Source: an uncultured Methylococcaceae bacterium (lineage in GTDB: Bacteria > Pseudomonadota > Gammaproteobacteria > Methylococcales > Methylomonadaceae). Taken from it: 64,000 bases of DNA. Below are positions 34,765 to 42,873 of this stretch, piece by piece. The notes under the pieces were generated by a model that saw nothing but the letters and a program-made list of their open reading frames with translations, did no database searches and was not told where the DNA came from. Every line of letters begins with the position of its first letter. Within the stretch, counting starts at the first letter, position 1. The position numbers and the translations under genes were made by a program. The DNA lies in assembly GCA_903928685.1 (NCBI GenBank), contig CAIYRS010000105.1, positions 19,819-83,818 of the forward strand. The letters are read 5' to 3'.

Positions 34765-34782
34765 ATTGATACCTGAGTAAGT

Positions 34783-34865
34783 TGGATTCGCCTTAACAAT
34801 CCACCATTTCGAAAGCTGATGGTTGCGTTAAACATGGCGGTTTGCTTCGCGAAACCACCCTACGC
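34783..34865. repeat. GTGGATTCGCC-type repeat, copy 1
   Basis: TTGGATTCGCCTTAACAATCC, ACCATTTCGAAAGCTG and GCGAAACCACCCTACGCAC recur in the same order at 35578-35703. It forms the leader of the DUF2281-like antitoxin gene. Together with the element at 34685 it fills the 34636-34907 gap. Confidence 0.78.
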
Positions 34866-34907
34866 ACTAAAATAAACATCTATTTCAATTCCAAAGGAGT
34901 TTTTGCC

Positions 34908-35174
34908 ATGTCTACCCTGACTGAAGAAATCATCCATGATTTGGCTGAGTTGCCGACTGAAATGCAAATGGAAACACTGGATTTTATTCGATTTCTTAAA
35001 ACTAAATGGGTAAGCCAACATGCGTTGCAAACAGTGGCTGAAAATAATGGCGTTGCGCTTGCGGAGCTATTAGATAAGGCGGCAACAAGCGATTTGTTTG
35101 CAGATATTGCCGATCCTATTGCTTGGCAACGCGAAATTCGCCAGGACCGTCCGTTATCCGGTAGGGAAGAATGA
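34908..35174 (+). CDS. DUF2281-like antitoxin of a VapC pair
   Basis: About 88 residues from the ATG at 34908 (AAAGGAG upstream): MSTLTEEIIHDLAELPTEMQ, then METLDFIRFLKTKW. This N-terminal helical motif is shared with the antitoxin at 36462. The C-terminal part (LAELLDKAATSDLFADIADP) is the presumed toxin-binding tail, ending REIRQDRPLSGREE as in many VapC partners. It overlaps vapC by 4 bases. Confidence 0.85.
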   Translation: MSTLTEEIIHDLAELPTEMQMETLDFIRFLKTKWVSQHALQTVAENNGVALAELLDKAATSDLFADIADPIAWQREIRQDRPLSGREE

Positions 35175-35539
35175 TGCTGTTGTTGGACAGTAATATCATT
35201 ATTTACGCCCACCAGTCTGACTATCAGCACATCCGCGATTTTATCCGCAATAAAGCCATTCATGTCTCGGCAATCAGCTATCTTGAAACGTTGGGATACC
35301 ATAGGATTTCTCCTCAAGAAAAGCTGGCTTTGCAAAAGTTCTTTGCGATGATTACGCCGTTGCCGATTTCTCATCTCGTCATCCAAAAGGCCACCGAATT
35401 ACGTCAACAAAAGAAATTATCAGTCGGTGATGCCGTGATTGCAGCAACGGCATTGATTTACAATAAAACCTTAGTGACACGCAACACCAAAGATTTTGAC
35501 TGGATTACTGGCTTGGAATTGATCAACCCCTTTGAGTAA
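35171..35539 (+). CDS. vapC: PIN-domain ribonuclease toxin (VapC family)
   Basis: A 122-residue PIN protein: LLLDSNIIIYAHQSDY, ISYLETLGYHRISPQE, KLSVGDAVIAATALIYN and LVTRNTKDFDWITGLELINP contain the four conserved acidic positions. It is predicted to cut tRNA or another RNA. Either of two adjacent ATG codons may start it; the overlap with the antitoxin gene (ATGATG) favours coupling. Confidence 0.92.
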   Translation: MMLLLDSNIIIYAHQSDYQHIRDFIRNKAIHVSAISYLETLGYHRISPQEKLALQKFFAMITPLPISHLVIQKATELRQQKKLSVGDAVIAATALIYNKTLVTRNTKDFDWITGLELINPFE

Positions 35540-35554
35540 TGACATTAACTAACC

Positions 35555-35574
35555 ATGCTAAAACTAACCGAACT
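35555..35574 (+). pseudogene. 20-base fossil identical to the 5' end of ureE
   Basis: ATGCTAAAACTAACCGAACT is identical to the first 20 bases of ureE (38728-38747) and then diverges. It lies just after vapC, 3.2 kb before intact ureE. It may be a scar of a duplication or insertion that pushed ureE away from ureC. Confidence 0.5.
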
Positions 35575-35577
35575 AAC

Positions 35578-35703
35578 TTGGTGGGCGGCGCTGTTATGCC
35601 CACCATTAACCCGTAAGGTGGATTCGCCTTAGCAATCCACCATTTCGAAGGCTGGGTGTTGCGTTGAATATGGCGGTTTGCTAACGCGAAACCGCTCTAC
35701 GAA
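35578..35703. repeat. GTGGATTCGCC-type repeat, copy 2, with GTGGGC hairpin
   Basis: It begins GGTGGGCGGCGCTGTTATGCCCACC, a hairpin. This is followed by GTGGATTCGCCTTAGCAATCC and GCGAAACCGCTCTACGAAC, matching 34783-34865 in order and spacing. Confidence 0.78.
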
Positions 35704-35795
35704 CTAACAAAAGAGTAAAACTTAGAATCTATTTTCACAATTTCCCTGTACAAACGTGGGAATGAAAACATAAAAGCCCGTTATTGGTTTTTAAT

Positions 35796-35990
35796 ATGCC
35801 ACCAAAAATTAAAGAATTAATCCGCTCTTTGGAAGAAGCTGGTTTTGTCAACAGAGGCGGCAAAGGTAGCCATAGAAATTTTGAGCATCCGCAGGGGTGC
35901 CGTATTACCCTATCTGGGCAAGTCGGCGATGATGCCAAGCCTTACCAGGTGCGCGAAGCCAGGAAAAAAATTGAGGAATCAAAATCATGA
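35796..35990 (+). CDS. hicA: HicA-type mRNA interferase toxin
   Basis: About 64 residues from the ATG at 35796: MPPKIKELIRSLEEAGFVNR, then GGKGSHRNFEHPQG, where the SH in GKGSHR provides the catalytic histidine of HicA, and GQVGDDAKPYQVREARK. HicA cuts mRNA and tmRNA. The gene overlaps hicB by 4 bases (ATGA), in the toxin-first order usual for hicAB. Confidence 0.92.
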   Translation: MPPKIKELIRSLEEAGFVNRGGKGSHRNFEHPQGCRITLSGQVGDDAKPYQVREARKKIEESKS

Positions 35991-36226
35991 AAGACAGTGA
36001 CCGCTATGTGAAAATTGTCGAATGGTCTGAGGAAGATGGCTGCTTCGTGGGCTTTTGCCCTGGTGTTATTGGTGCTTGTTGTCACGGCGACAATGAAGTC
36101 GAAGTGTATGCCGAGCTGTGCCAGATTGTGGATGAATGGCTTACTACACTAAAAAATGACGGTAAGCCTTTACCTTTGCCTACCGTGGGCAAGGGTTTTG
36201 TCGATCAGATTTTGAATGTTGCTTAA
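35987..36226 (+). CDS. hicB: HicB-type antitoxin
   Basis: 79 residues: KIVEWSEEDGCFVGFCPGVI matches the partially degraded RNase H-like fold of HicB (YVGxxPG), followed by GACCHGDNEVEVYAELCQIV. A DNA-binding tail is short or absent. It neutralises HicA; the overlap supports coupled translation. Confidence 0.9.
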   Translation: MKDSDRYVKIVEWSEEDGCFVGFCPGVIGACCHGDNEVEVYAELCQIVDEWLTTLKNDGKPLPLPTVGKGFVDQILNVA

Positions 36227-36239
36227 GCCAGCCATATAG

Positions 36240-36395
36240 TTTGGTACGGTGGGCAACCTGTAAGGTGGATTCGCGTCAACGCGATAAGATGCGCTAAATA
36301 GGATGTGCTGTACCCACAGGGCATAAAAGGCACGAAGCGCATCTGTCGAGGACAAACGCGAATGATGCGCCTCCTGTCGTCGGCACATCCTATTT
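36240..36395. repeat. Complex inverted-repeat element after hicB
   Basis: AATAGGATGTGC (36297) and GCACATCCTATT (36383) form outer arms; GATGCGCT and AGCGCATC pair inside or in register. A partial GTGGGCA/GTGGATTCGCG motif precedes them. No gene is present in this stretch. Confidence 0.7.
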
Positions 36396-36461
36396 TGGTT
36401 TATTGCCAATCTCCGTTTTGGAACAAATAATAAAACCCCATTGATTTACCGGAGTAATCCC

Positions 36462-36731
36462 ATGTCCATAATTAGCGAAGAAATCGCCCAAAACCTGCCC
36501 GATTTGCCGCTTGAAATGCAGCAAGAAACGCTGGATTTTGTCTTGTTTTTAAAAGCAAAGTTGGCAAGCCGAGCTGATAACTTGATAGAACCCTTTGAAA
36601 CCCGCAACCAACAAGCTGATGCCGCGTGGGCTGACTATCAGCTTAGCGGCAAAAGTGTCGGTAACGAGGCGGTCATGGCTTGGCTGGACACTTGGGGGAC
36701 AGACCAAGAAAGTTCATGTCCTCAAATCTGA
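36462..36731 (+). CDS. Chimeric-looking antitoxin (DUF2281 N-terminus, ParD-like tail)
   Basis: 89 residues from the ATG at 36462 with GGAG upstream. The first 33 residues (SIISEEIAQNLPDLPLEMQQ, ETLDFVLFLKAK) match the N-terminus of the VapC partner at 34908. The tail (ADAAWADYQLSGKSVGNEAV) resembles ParE-binding tails such as the one at 31163. It overlaps the broken parE by 16 bases. Swapping of neutralising domains between antitoxins is the simplest reading. Confidence 0.78.
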   Translation: MSIISEEIAQNLPDLPLEMQQETLDFVLFLKAKLASRADNLIEPFETRNQQADAAWADYQLSGKSVGNEAVMAWLDTWGTDQESSCPQI

Positions 36732-37007
36732 CGCTAATCTGGACAAGCACCGCGTTAGCGGATTTGCAACGCTTGCGGTCATTTATCGCACAACATAATC
36801 CCCATGCCGCCAGACGCGCCGCCCAAACCATTAAGCAAGCGGCAATCCGTTTACTTGACCATCCTGAACTCGGCAAACTTTTGGACGGGCGCGAAGACAG
36901 GGAATTATTCATCCCATTCGGTCAGCAGCGGTTATGTGCTGCGTTATCGTTTGCATTGCAAAGCCATTGTTATCTTAAAATTGTGGCATGGTCTTGAGGA
37001 TAGATGA
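36716..37007 (+). pseudogene. ParE-type toxin with a frameshift
   Basis: From the ATG at 36716 the frame reads LIWTSTALADLQRLRSFIAQ, ARRAAQTIKQAAIRLLDHPE, ELGKLLDG and ELFIPFG, a normal ParE. The typical ending SSGYVLRYRLHCKAIVILKL, WHGLEDR is present but in the next frame. Removing one C near 36923 would join them. Either the toxin is dead or a sequencing error is present. The antitoxin gene upstream is intact. Confidence 0.82.
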
Positions 37008-37108
37008 GGCTTTTTTAGCTCGTTCCCAAACTCCAGCTTGGTAGCTCAAGTTCGAGAAGCTCTACCTTTTAAAACAAACTTAATTCATTACCGAATATTC
37101 ACCTAATA

Positions 37109-37759
37109 ATGCAAGAAATAATCAATTGGACAGAGCTTTTCAAAGATTTTATCGGTATTTTTGCCATACTGAATCCACTTGGCGCAATACCCGTTTATCT
37201 TGGTATGACGGCTAACAAATCACGCTCTGAAACCAAGCGTATAGCCATTAAAACTTCAATGGCGGTGGCTATCATTCTGGTGATTTCAATCTGGGCAGGC
37301 GGTGTCGTCTTACAATTTTTTGGTATCACCATGCCTGCCTTTCGCATTGCCAGTGGCTTATTGGTGTTATTGGTTGCTATTTCCATGTTCCATGCCAAAT
37401 CCAGCGGCGCAAGCCATACCGATCAAGAAACGCTGGAAGCCGCACAAAAAGACGATATTGCCATCGTGCCCTTAGCCATGCCTTTATTGGCGGGGCCGGG
37501 TGCAATCAGTTTGGTTATCGTCAATGCGAATCAAATGACGCAATGGTTCGAAAAAGTTTTCTTAAGTCTAAGCATTCTTATTATGGCGGTCGTTATTTGG
37601 TTTACATTGCATATCGCCAATAACCTGGGATCGTTAATGGGTACGGCGGGCATCAATACGGCAACGCGGGTGATGGGTTTACTGCTTGCTGCGATGGCGG
37701 TGCAATTTATGATTATGGGATTGGTAGAGGCATTTCCGGGTTTGTCTTCTAAAAATTAA
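37109..37759 (+). CDS. MarC family integral membrane protein
   Basis: 216 residues with six predicted membrane helices. MarC features are FIGIFAILNPLGAIPVYLGM, AFRIASGLLVLLVAISMFHA, IAIVPLAMPLLAGPGAISLV and GLLLAAMAVQFMIMGLVEAF. Transport function is not established for the family despite the old multiple-antibiotic-resistance name. It lies in the ureC-ureE cargo and has a weak ribosome site. Confidence 0.92.
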   Translation: MQEIINWTELFKDFIGIFAILNPLGAIPVYLGMTANKSRSETKRIAIKTSMAVAIILVISIWAGGVVLQFFGITMPAFRIASGLLVLLVAISMFHAKSSGASHTDQETLEAAQKDDIAIVPLAMPLLAGPGAISLVIVNANQMTQWFEKVFLSLSILIMAVVIWFTLHIANNLGSLMGTAGINTATRVMGLLLAAMAVQFMIMGLVEAFPGLSSKN

Positions 37760-37831
37760 CGCGGTAAAAACGGGATAGGGTGGGCAAGGCTGTTCTGCCC
37801 ACCTTTGATAACGGCAAACGATAAAGCTGTT

Positions 37832-37857
37832 CATTCCCAAGCCAGCGCTTGGGAATG
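37832..37857. terminator. Terminator hairpin between convergent marC and exported gene
   Basis: CATTCCCAAGC and GCTTGGGAATG form a perfect 11-bp stem with loop CAGC, followed by AGAAAAATTT. It lies between convergent genes. A partial GTGGGCA repeat fills the space before it (37776-37830). Confidence 0.65.
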
Positions 37858-37870
37858 AGAAAAATTTATT

Positions 37871-38329
37871 TTATTGATTCCAATTTAAAGTATTGCTTTT
37901 AGTCTTGCCGGAAAGCGCTCGTTGGCAGGTTAAAATGGCATCGCGCCAATCTGAGCCGCTACTCACGCCGCTGTTAAAGCAAGCAACGGTTTTTTCTGCA
38001 TCGCTGGTGCCAGAGCAGAGGTTAATGATATTTTTCCAATCCCATTGGGTGCTGCTGTTGGCGGTTCCCCATTTTACCCGCCCCGTCCTAACCATCGTAA
38101 AGCATTTGCCGGGTTCGGCGGGTTTTGCTGTGCCTTCGCAGAGTTGTTTGATATTTTCGGCATCCCAATTCATATTGCCCTCATCATTCCAAGGCGTTTT
38201 TCCTTGTACATCGTTAAAACATTGGGTTTCGTGATCGCTAGCGTATGCCGCTGAATTTATTAAAAATCCGGTAGTAGATAATGACAGGATTAAAACGAGA
38301 CGGCTGGCATTTTTTATTATGGTTTTCAT
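37871..38329 (-). CDS. Small exported protein with Cys/Trp repeats
   Basis: A 152-residue protein with a signal peptide ending AAYASD. The mature part shows three related units of about 40 residues with the pattern CF...W...W(D/N)xxNI..LC.GT: CFNDVQGKTPWNDEGN, CFTMVRTGRVKWGTAN and CFNSGVSSGSDWRDAI. Six or seven cysteines suggest disulfide-stabilised repeats. The function is unknown. The ATG at 38329 has AAGAGG upstream. Confidence 0.78.
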   Translation of the reverse strand: MKTIIKNASRLVLILSLSTTGFLINSAAYASDHETQCFNDVQGKTPWNDEGNMNWDAENIKQLCEGTAKPAEPGKCFTMVRTGRVKWGTANSSTQWDWKNIINLCSGTSDAEKTVACFNSGVSSGSDWRDAILTCQRALSGKTKSNTLNWNQ

Positions 38330-38498
38330 GTTGACCTCTTGTGACTGAATTTAATTGACCGCAAGATTAATTTATCTGCGATTAGCAATTGCACAAGCCT
38401 AAATTTTTTGGTAATCATCGCCAAAGACGATAAAGTGCCTTACCGCAACAAAACCAGCAAAGCCGTTTGGGTACTGTTATGGAATCGCTGAGCAAAGC

Positions 38499-38607
38499 CT
38501 TCGACAAGCTCTCGGCAACTGCTCCCTGCGTTGCTCTACCTCCTGCATCCATGCAGTCGAGGCCGAACGGTAACTAATTGATTCCGTTCGTGCTGAGCTT
38601 GTCGAAG
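38499..38607. repeat. Inverted repeat CTTCGACAAGCTC / GAGCTTGTCGAAG
   Basis: Perfect 13-base arms lie 83 bases apart, part of the commonly dispersed repeat translated as VLSLSKHE. The ORF-track extension of ureE reads through its right arm. The remainder of the 38330-38727 gap has no gene. Confidence 0.8.
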
Positions 38608-38727
38608 CATGAGCGGGAGCAATTAGTTCAGTGCTTCCTTATCCGCCAGTGTTGTGACGGCAATTACTGGATTATCAAAATTTACTTTCATAAACATCAA
38701 CCGAGTGGCCTTTCAAATTCAAACACT

Positions 38728-39159
38728 ATGCTAAAACTAACCGAACTTGCCCCCGCCGATACCCAAGCAGACGACAGCTTGACCTTGCCTTTTGAATCCC
38801 GCCAAAAAAGCCGCTTGCCCGCCCTGACCGATGGCGGGGTGAAAGTCGGTTTGTTTTTGCAGCGTGGCAATTATTTGCGCTCCGGCACGGTGCTGACGGG
38901 TAACGAAAAATTTCGAGTGCTGATAAAAGCCGCGCCGGAAACCTTGTCGATTGTCCGCACCGATGATCCTTTGCTGTTCGCCCGCGTCTGTTATCACCTC
39001 GGCAACCGCCACATCGCTTTGCAAATCTTGCCCGGCGAATTACGATTTTTGAGCGACCACGTCCTCGATCACATGGTCGAAGGCTTAGGCTTAAGCGTCA
39101 GCCATGAAGACTTGCCGTTCGAACCCGAAGCAGGCGCGTACCAACATCATGGTCACTGA
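38728..39159 (+). CDS. ureE: Urease accessory nickel chaperone UreE
   Basis: 143 residues from the ATG at 38728 ([20 protein letters not shown]); codons upstream in the ORF track come from a repeat. [58 protein letters not shown] and [10 protein letters not shown] are UreE signatures. The C-terminus ends YQHHGH, a minimal nickel-binding histidine tail. It delivers nickel to UreG/UreDF. It overlaps ureF by 11 bases. Confidence 0.95.
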   Translation: MLKLTELAPADTQADDSLTLPFESRQKSRLPALTDGGVKVGLFLQRGNYLRSGTVLTGNEKFRVLIKAAPETLSIVRTDDPLLFARVCYHLGNRHIALQILPGELRFLSDHVLDHMVEGLGLSVSHEDLPFEPEAGAYQHHGH

Positions 39160-39823
39160 TCTCAGCCTTTTACGCTTGCTGCAATTGGTCAGCCCTGGCT
39201 TGCCGATTGGCATGTATAGCTATTCGCAAGGGCTGGAGCGGGCGGTGGACGATGGTTGGGTCAGCACGCCTGATACCGCCCGCGAATGGATAGGCGGCGT
39301 GTTGCAAACCAGCATGACCCGCGTGGATGTGCCCGTGTTGTTGCGTTTGTGTAGCGCATGGCAAAACCAAGACCACGCAGCGGTAACACACTGGAGCCAA
39401 ACCCTAACCGCCTGCCGTGAAACCAGCGAACTCCGCGCCGAAGACCGCCAAACCGGACAAGCCTTGGCGAAATTGCTGATGAAATTGGACATGCCCGAAG
39501 CCGAAGCCTGGCAACGTCAACCGGAAGCAACTCTGGCAACCGTGTTCAGCCTCGCCGCCGTGCGTTGGGGCATAGATCCACGCCACGCCGCGATGGGATA
39601 TGTCTGGGGCTGGTTGGAAAACCAAGTGTTATGCGCCGTCAAACTCGTGCCGCTAGGACAAGTCGCCGGACAGCAATTATTGCAAGCTTTGGCAGCGCAA
39701 ATCCCCACGCAAGTCGATGCGGCGGCTTTGTTGAATGATGACGATATTGGCGGCAGTGCCTTTGGTTTGGCGTTGGCGAGTAGCCGTCATGAGATGCAGT
39801 ATTCGCGGTTGTTTAGGTCTTGA
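39149..39823 (+). CDS. ureF: Urease accessory protein UreF
   Basis: 224 residues from the ATG at 39149, which overlaps the end of ureE. It is all-helical with [51 protein letters not shown]-like [20 protein letters not shown] and [18 protein letters not shown] at the end, the normal UreF C-terminus. It gates UreG GTPase activity in the UreDFG complex. Confidence 0.95.
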   Translation: MVTDLSLLRLLQLVSPGLPIGMYSYSQGLERAVDDGWVSTPDTAREWIGGVLQTSMTRVDVPVLLRLCSAWQNQDHAAVTHWSQTLTACRETSELRAEDRQTGQALAKLLMKLDMPEAEAWQRQPEATLATVFSLAAVRWGIDPRHAAMGYVWGWLENQVLCAVKLVPLGQVAGQQLLQALAAQIPTQVDAAALLNDDDIGGSAFGLALASSRHEMQYSRLFRS

Positions 39824-39832
39824 AAAAATTAA

Positions 39833-39902
39833 TGGGTGGGTACGCTGTTCTGCCTATCATTTACATCACAAACGGTGGGCAGAAAAGCGCTGCCCACCCT
39901 AC
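39833..39902. repeat. GTGGGCA inverted-repeat element before ureG
   Basis: GGGTGGGTACGCTGTTCTGCC and GGGCAGAAAAGCGCTGCCCACC arms, ending CCTAC, are followed within three bases by AAAGGA, the ribosome site of ureG. It fills the ureF-ureG gap. Confidence 0.82.
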
Positions 39903-39916
39903 AAAAGGAAAATCCT

Positions 39917-40543
39917 ATGAATGATAAACCTGTTTTAAGAGTTGGTATCGGCGGCCCAGTTGGGTCTGGCAAGACTGCGTTGGTGGATGCTTTGTGCAAA
40001 CGGATGCGTGACAATTTTGAAATCGCGGTGGTGACGAATGACATTTACACCCGCGAAGACCAGCAGTTTTTAATCCGCAGCCAAGCCTTGCCGGAGGAGC
40101 GGATTTTGGGCGTGGAAACGGGCGGTTGTCCGCATACCGCCATCCGCGAAGATGCGTCGATGAACCTCGCCGCTGTCGATGAGTTGATCGAGCGTTGGGA
40201 TAATCTGGATTTTATTATGGTGGAAAGCGGTGGCGATAACCTGAGCGCGACCTTTAGCCCGGAATTGGCGGATTTGACCATTTATGTGATTGACGTGTCG
40301 GCGGGTGACAAAATCCCGCGCAAAGGCGGTCCCGGCATTACCCGTTCGGATTTGTTGGTGATTAATAAGATTGATCTTGCGCCTTATGTGGGCGCGTCTT
40401 TGGAAGTGATGGACAGGGATGCCAAGAAAATGCGCGGCGAGCGCCCGTTTGTGTTCAGTAATTTAAAGACGGGAACGGGGTTGGCGGATATTGAGGCGTT
40501 TATTATTCAGGCGGGGATGTTGGATTCGCCACTGGCGGCTTGA
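39917..40543 (+). CDS. ureG: Urease accessory GTPase UreG
   Basis: 208 residues from the ATG at 39917 ([20 protein letters not shown]). The P-loop [48 protein letters not shown] (the CPH metal-binding motif) and [14 protein letters not shown] are intact. It hydrolyses GTP while nickel is inserted into urease. The ORF-track start lies in the upstream repeat. Confidence 0.97.
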   Translation: MNDKPVLRVGIGGPVGSGKTALVDALCKRMRDNFEIAVVTNDIYTREDQQFLIRSQALPEERILGVETGGCPHTAIREDASMNLAAVDELIERWDNLDFIMVESGGDNLSATFSPELADLTIYVIDVSAGDKIPRKGGPGITRSDLLVINKIDLAPYVGASLEVMDRDAKKMRGERPFVFSNLKTGTGLADIEAFIIQAGMLDSPLAA

Positions 40544-40603
40544 GAATGACTTGGTTATTGATTGTAAATGTATAGTCTGAGTGGTCAGTTTTTCGGTTTT
40601 TTG

Positions 40604-40632
40604 GTAGAGACGTTGCATTGCAACGTCTCTAC
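40604..40632. terminator. 29-bp palindrome between convergent ureG and bioD
   Basis: GTAGAGACGTTGCA, one T, then TGCAACGTCTCTAC: perfect 14-base arms, followed by a repeat of ACAACGTCTCTACCGTTTG. Its position between convergent genes suggests a bidirectional terminator; the motif is also of the dispersed-repeat kind. Confidence 0.65.
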
Positions 40633-40664
40633 AACGTCTCTACCGTTTGTAGGTCGATTTTCCC

Positions 40665-41327
40665 CTAAGGCAATCTAAGTTGCGCTGCCAACAAGTCAAA
40701 ATCAGCTTGTTGTTGGTAGGGCAATATCCCCAGCAATGGCGCAGGTATTAAGGTTTTCAGGGTGTCGATATTGTCTTGCATACACAGCATTTCTGGTTGT
40801 ATGCAGTTGGCTATCCAGCCCGCGCAGGTTAGGCCGGATTGGTTGATGGCTTGATAGCTCAGTAGCGAATGGTTGATGCACCCCAGTTTTATCCCCACCA
40901 CTAAAATAACCGGCAAATTTAAGGCGATGGCTAAATCGCTGATGTTTTGTTGGTTGTTAATCGGCGCGTACCAGCCGCCTGCACCTTCTACCAATATTAT
41001 CTCGGCTTGCGGTTGCAACTGTTGAAAGATGGCCAACACTTTCGGCAATTGCACGGGATTGTCGCGGCCTGCTATGTGCGGCGAAACGGGCAAGGCGTAG
41101 GCATAAGGATTCAGTAGCTGATAATCGACTGCCAGCGAAGCTTCCGCTTGTAGTTGCAAGGCATCGTCATTTTTTAATTCCCCTCCCTCATCGTTACAGC
41201 CAGCGGCGACGGGTTTCATGCCGATGACCGATAAGCCTTGCTGTCGGCAATGGCGCATTAATGCGGTGGTTGCCCAGGTTTTGCCGACGTCGGTGTCGGT
41301 GCCAGTAATAAAGTAGCCTTGTTTCAT
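40665..41327 (-). CDS. bioD: Dethiobiotin synthetase
   Basis: 220 residues. It begins MKQGYFITGTDTDVGKTWAT with the P-loop GTDTDVGKT, then KPVAAGC and VEGAGGWYAPI. It closes the ureido ring of dethiobiotin from DAPA, CO2 and ATP. It is the last gene of bioF-bioH-bioC-bioD and overlaps bioC by 4 bases. Confidence 0.95.
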   Translation of the reverse strand: MKQGYFITGTDTDVGKTWATTALMRHCRQQGLSVIGMKPVAAGCNDEGGELKNDDALQLQAEASLAVDYQLLNPYAYALPVSPHIAGRDNPVQLPKVLAIFQQLQPQAEIILVEGAGGWYAPINNQQNISDLAIALNLPVILVVGIKLGCINHSLLSYQAINQSGLTCAGWIANCIQPEMLCMQDNIDTLKTLIPAPLLGILPYQQQADFDLLAAQLRLP

Positions 41328-42103
41328 GTGCGGGTCAGGATGTTGATGATGTCAAAAGTTGCCGGAATGCCTTGGGCAGTGCGGTGGTTTTCGTAAGCGG
41401 CTTGCATGGCTTGCAGACGGGCTTTGCTGGTGAGCTGTGGGTTTCGGCCTTGGATAACGTGGCCTGCGCCCAGTTGTTTTAGTTCGCGCAGTAAATCCAG
41501 CACTTGCGGGTAATGCGATTGCTGTAGGGTTTGCTGGAATTGGCTATCAACAAATCCGGCCTGTTGCAGTTGCTGTTGCAGGCTGGGTAAATCGTAAAAA
41601 TCGTTAACGTGGCGGTAGTGGTCAACCTCGCGCCACGCCGCCGCCAATTCCTGCAAACTTTGATTGCCGAAGGTGGAAAACAGCAGCCAGCCGCCGGGTT
41701 TTAACACCCGCCGTAATTCTTGCAAGACTTTATCCAGCGGATAACACCATTGCAGCGCCAAGTTGGAGCAGATGGTGTCGATGCTGTGGCTTGCTAGCGG
41801 CAGTTGTTCGGCATCGGCGCAAATATAGCGGATGTTGCTGGCGGCTAGTAATTTTTGCCGCGCGGTTTGTAACATCGGCAAAGCGATGTCTACGGCGATG
41901 ATTGGCGACTTCGGCGCTTTTGCGAACAGTTCGCCTGTTAAAAAGCCAGTGCCGCAGCCTAAATCGAGCAGATTGCCGCCCAAACTGTTGTTCGGTAATT
42001 GTTTTAATAAGGCGATGCCTGCGCGGCGTTGTAAGTCGGCAACGCTGTCGTAATGGTTTGCCGCGCCAGCGAAAGCCTGTTTGATGGCGGTTTTTGCTAG
42101 CAT
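41324..42103 (-). CDS. bioC: Malonyl-ACP O-methyltransferase
   Basis: 259 residues, class I SAM methyltransferase. AFAGAANHYDSVADLQRRAG at the start is the BioC signature; GGNLLDLGCGTGFLTGEL binds SAM, and SNLALQWCYPLDKVLQELRR follows. It methylates malonyl-ACP so that fatty acid synthesis can build the pimelate chain. It overlaps bioH by 7 bases and bioD by 4. Confidence 0.95.
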   Translation of the reverse strand: MLAKTAIKQAFAGAANHYDSVADLQRRAGIALLKQLPNNSLGGNLLDLGCGTGFLTGELFAKAPKSPIIAVDIALPMLQTARQKLLAASNIRYICADAEQLPLASHSIDTICSNLALQWCYPLDKVLQELRRVLKPGGWLLFSTFGNQSLQELAAAWREVDHYRHVNDFYDLPSLQQQLQQAGFVDSQFQQTLQQSHYPQVLDLLRELKQLGAGHVIQGRNPQLTSKARLQAMQAAYENHRTAQGIPATFDIINILTRT

Positions 42104-42873
42104 CTGTGCTGATCCATAAAGGCGTTGATGGCGGTCAACAGTTCTGCCGGATGCGATAAAAACGGCGTGTGGGCGGCTTGTTCCAAAACCTGAATGTCGG
42201 CGGCGGGCAGTAATTGCTTCAACGGTGCTTGCAGGGCGGCGGGGATGAGGCTGTCATTTTTACCGAGTAACACCAAGATTGGCGCGTTGATGGCAGCTAA
42301 ATCGGCGCGTAAATCGCTGTCTTTAAGAATGGCTAAGCCGCCTTGCAGGGTTTCGGTGCTAGGTGCTGGGCAGGCCAACACCGCTGTTTTTAAGGTTTTG
42401 CCTAAGGATTTGGCATTCGGCAAGGCCATCACTTGTATGGATAAAAACCGCAGCAAAGTGCCGTGGGCATCGGCTTGTAATTTGTCGGCGAAACTTTCCA
42501 GCACCACCGGACGTATGCCAGGCCAATCCGCTTGCTGCAAAAAGCACGGGTTGCCAGCCAGTAAAATCAACGCCGAAGCCCGCGCCGGATAACGGCGAAC
42601 GAAAGCCATCGCCACGGTTGCGCCTAAAGACCAGCCCAGCCAGCAGCAGGGCTTATCGGGCAAGGTTTCTGCCAAGCTGTCGATGATGTTATCTAAGGTA
42701 AACGGCGTTAATGCCGGGCTATGCCCGTGACCGGGTAAATCGACCAGAATGACTTGATGCTGCGCTGCTAGTTGCTGGGCAAAGTCCAGCCAAATGCCGC
42801 TGTGCATGCCCCAGCCGTGGATTAGTACGATAGGGCTGCCAGTGCCTAGGGTTTGCGTATGGATGTGGATCAT
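42097..42873 (-). CDS. bioH: Pimeloyl-ACP methyl ester carboxylesterase
   Basis: A 258-residue alpha/beta hydrolase. [20 protein letters not shown] forms the oxyanion region, [15 protein letters not shown] carries the nucleophile serine (GWSLG), [13 protein letters not shown] the acid, and [11 protein letters not shown] the histidine. It releases pimeloyl-ACP and ends chain growth begun by BioC. Here it lies between bioF and bioC, unlike E. coli where it is unlinked. Confidence 0.94.
   Translation of the reverse strand: MIHIHTQTLGTGSPIVLIHGWGMHSGIWLDFAQQLAAQHQVILVDLPGHGHSPALTPFTLDNIIDSLAETLPDKPCCWLGWSLGATVAMAFVRRYPARASALILLAGNPCFLQQADWPGIRPVVLESFADKLQADAHGTLLRFLSIQVMALPNAKSLGKTLKTAVLACPAPSTETLQGGLAILKDSDLRADLAAINAPILVLLGKNDSLIPAALQAPLKQLLPAADIQVLEQAAHTPFLSHPAELLTAINAFMDQHRC

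Noticed and set aside
38578-38727. N-terminal 50-residue extension of UreE in the ORF track
   Set aside because: It is read from a dispersed repeat (VLSLSKHE) and unique leader; UreE homology begins at the ATG 38728.
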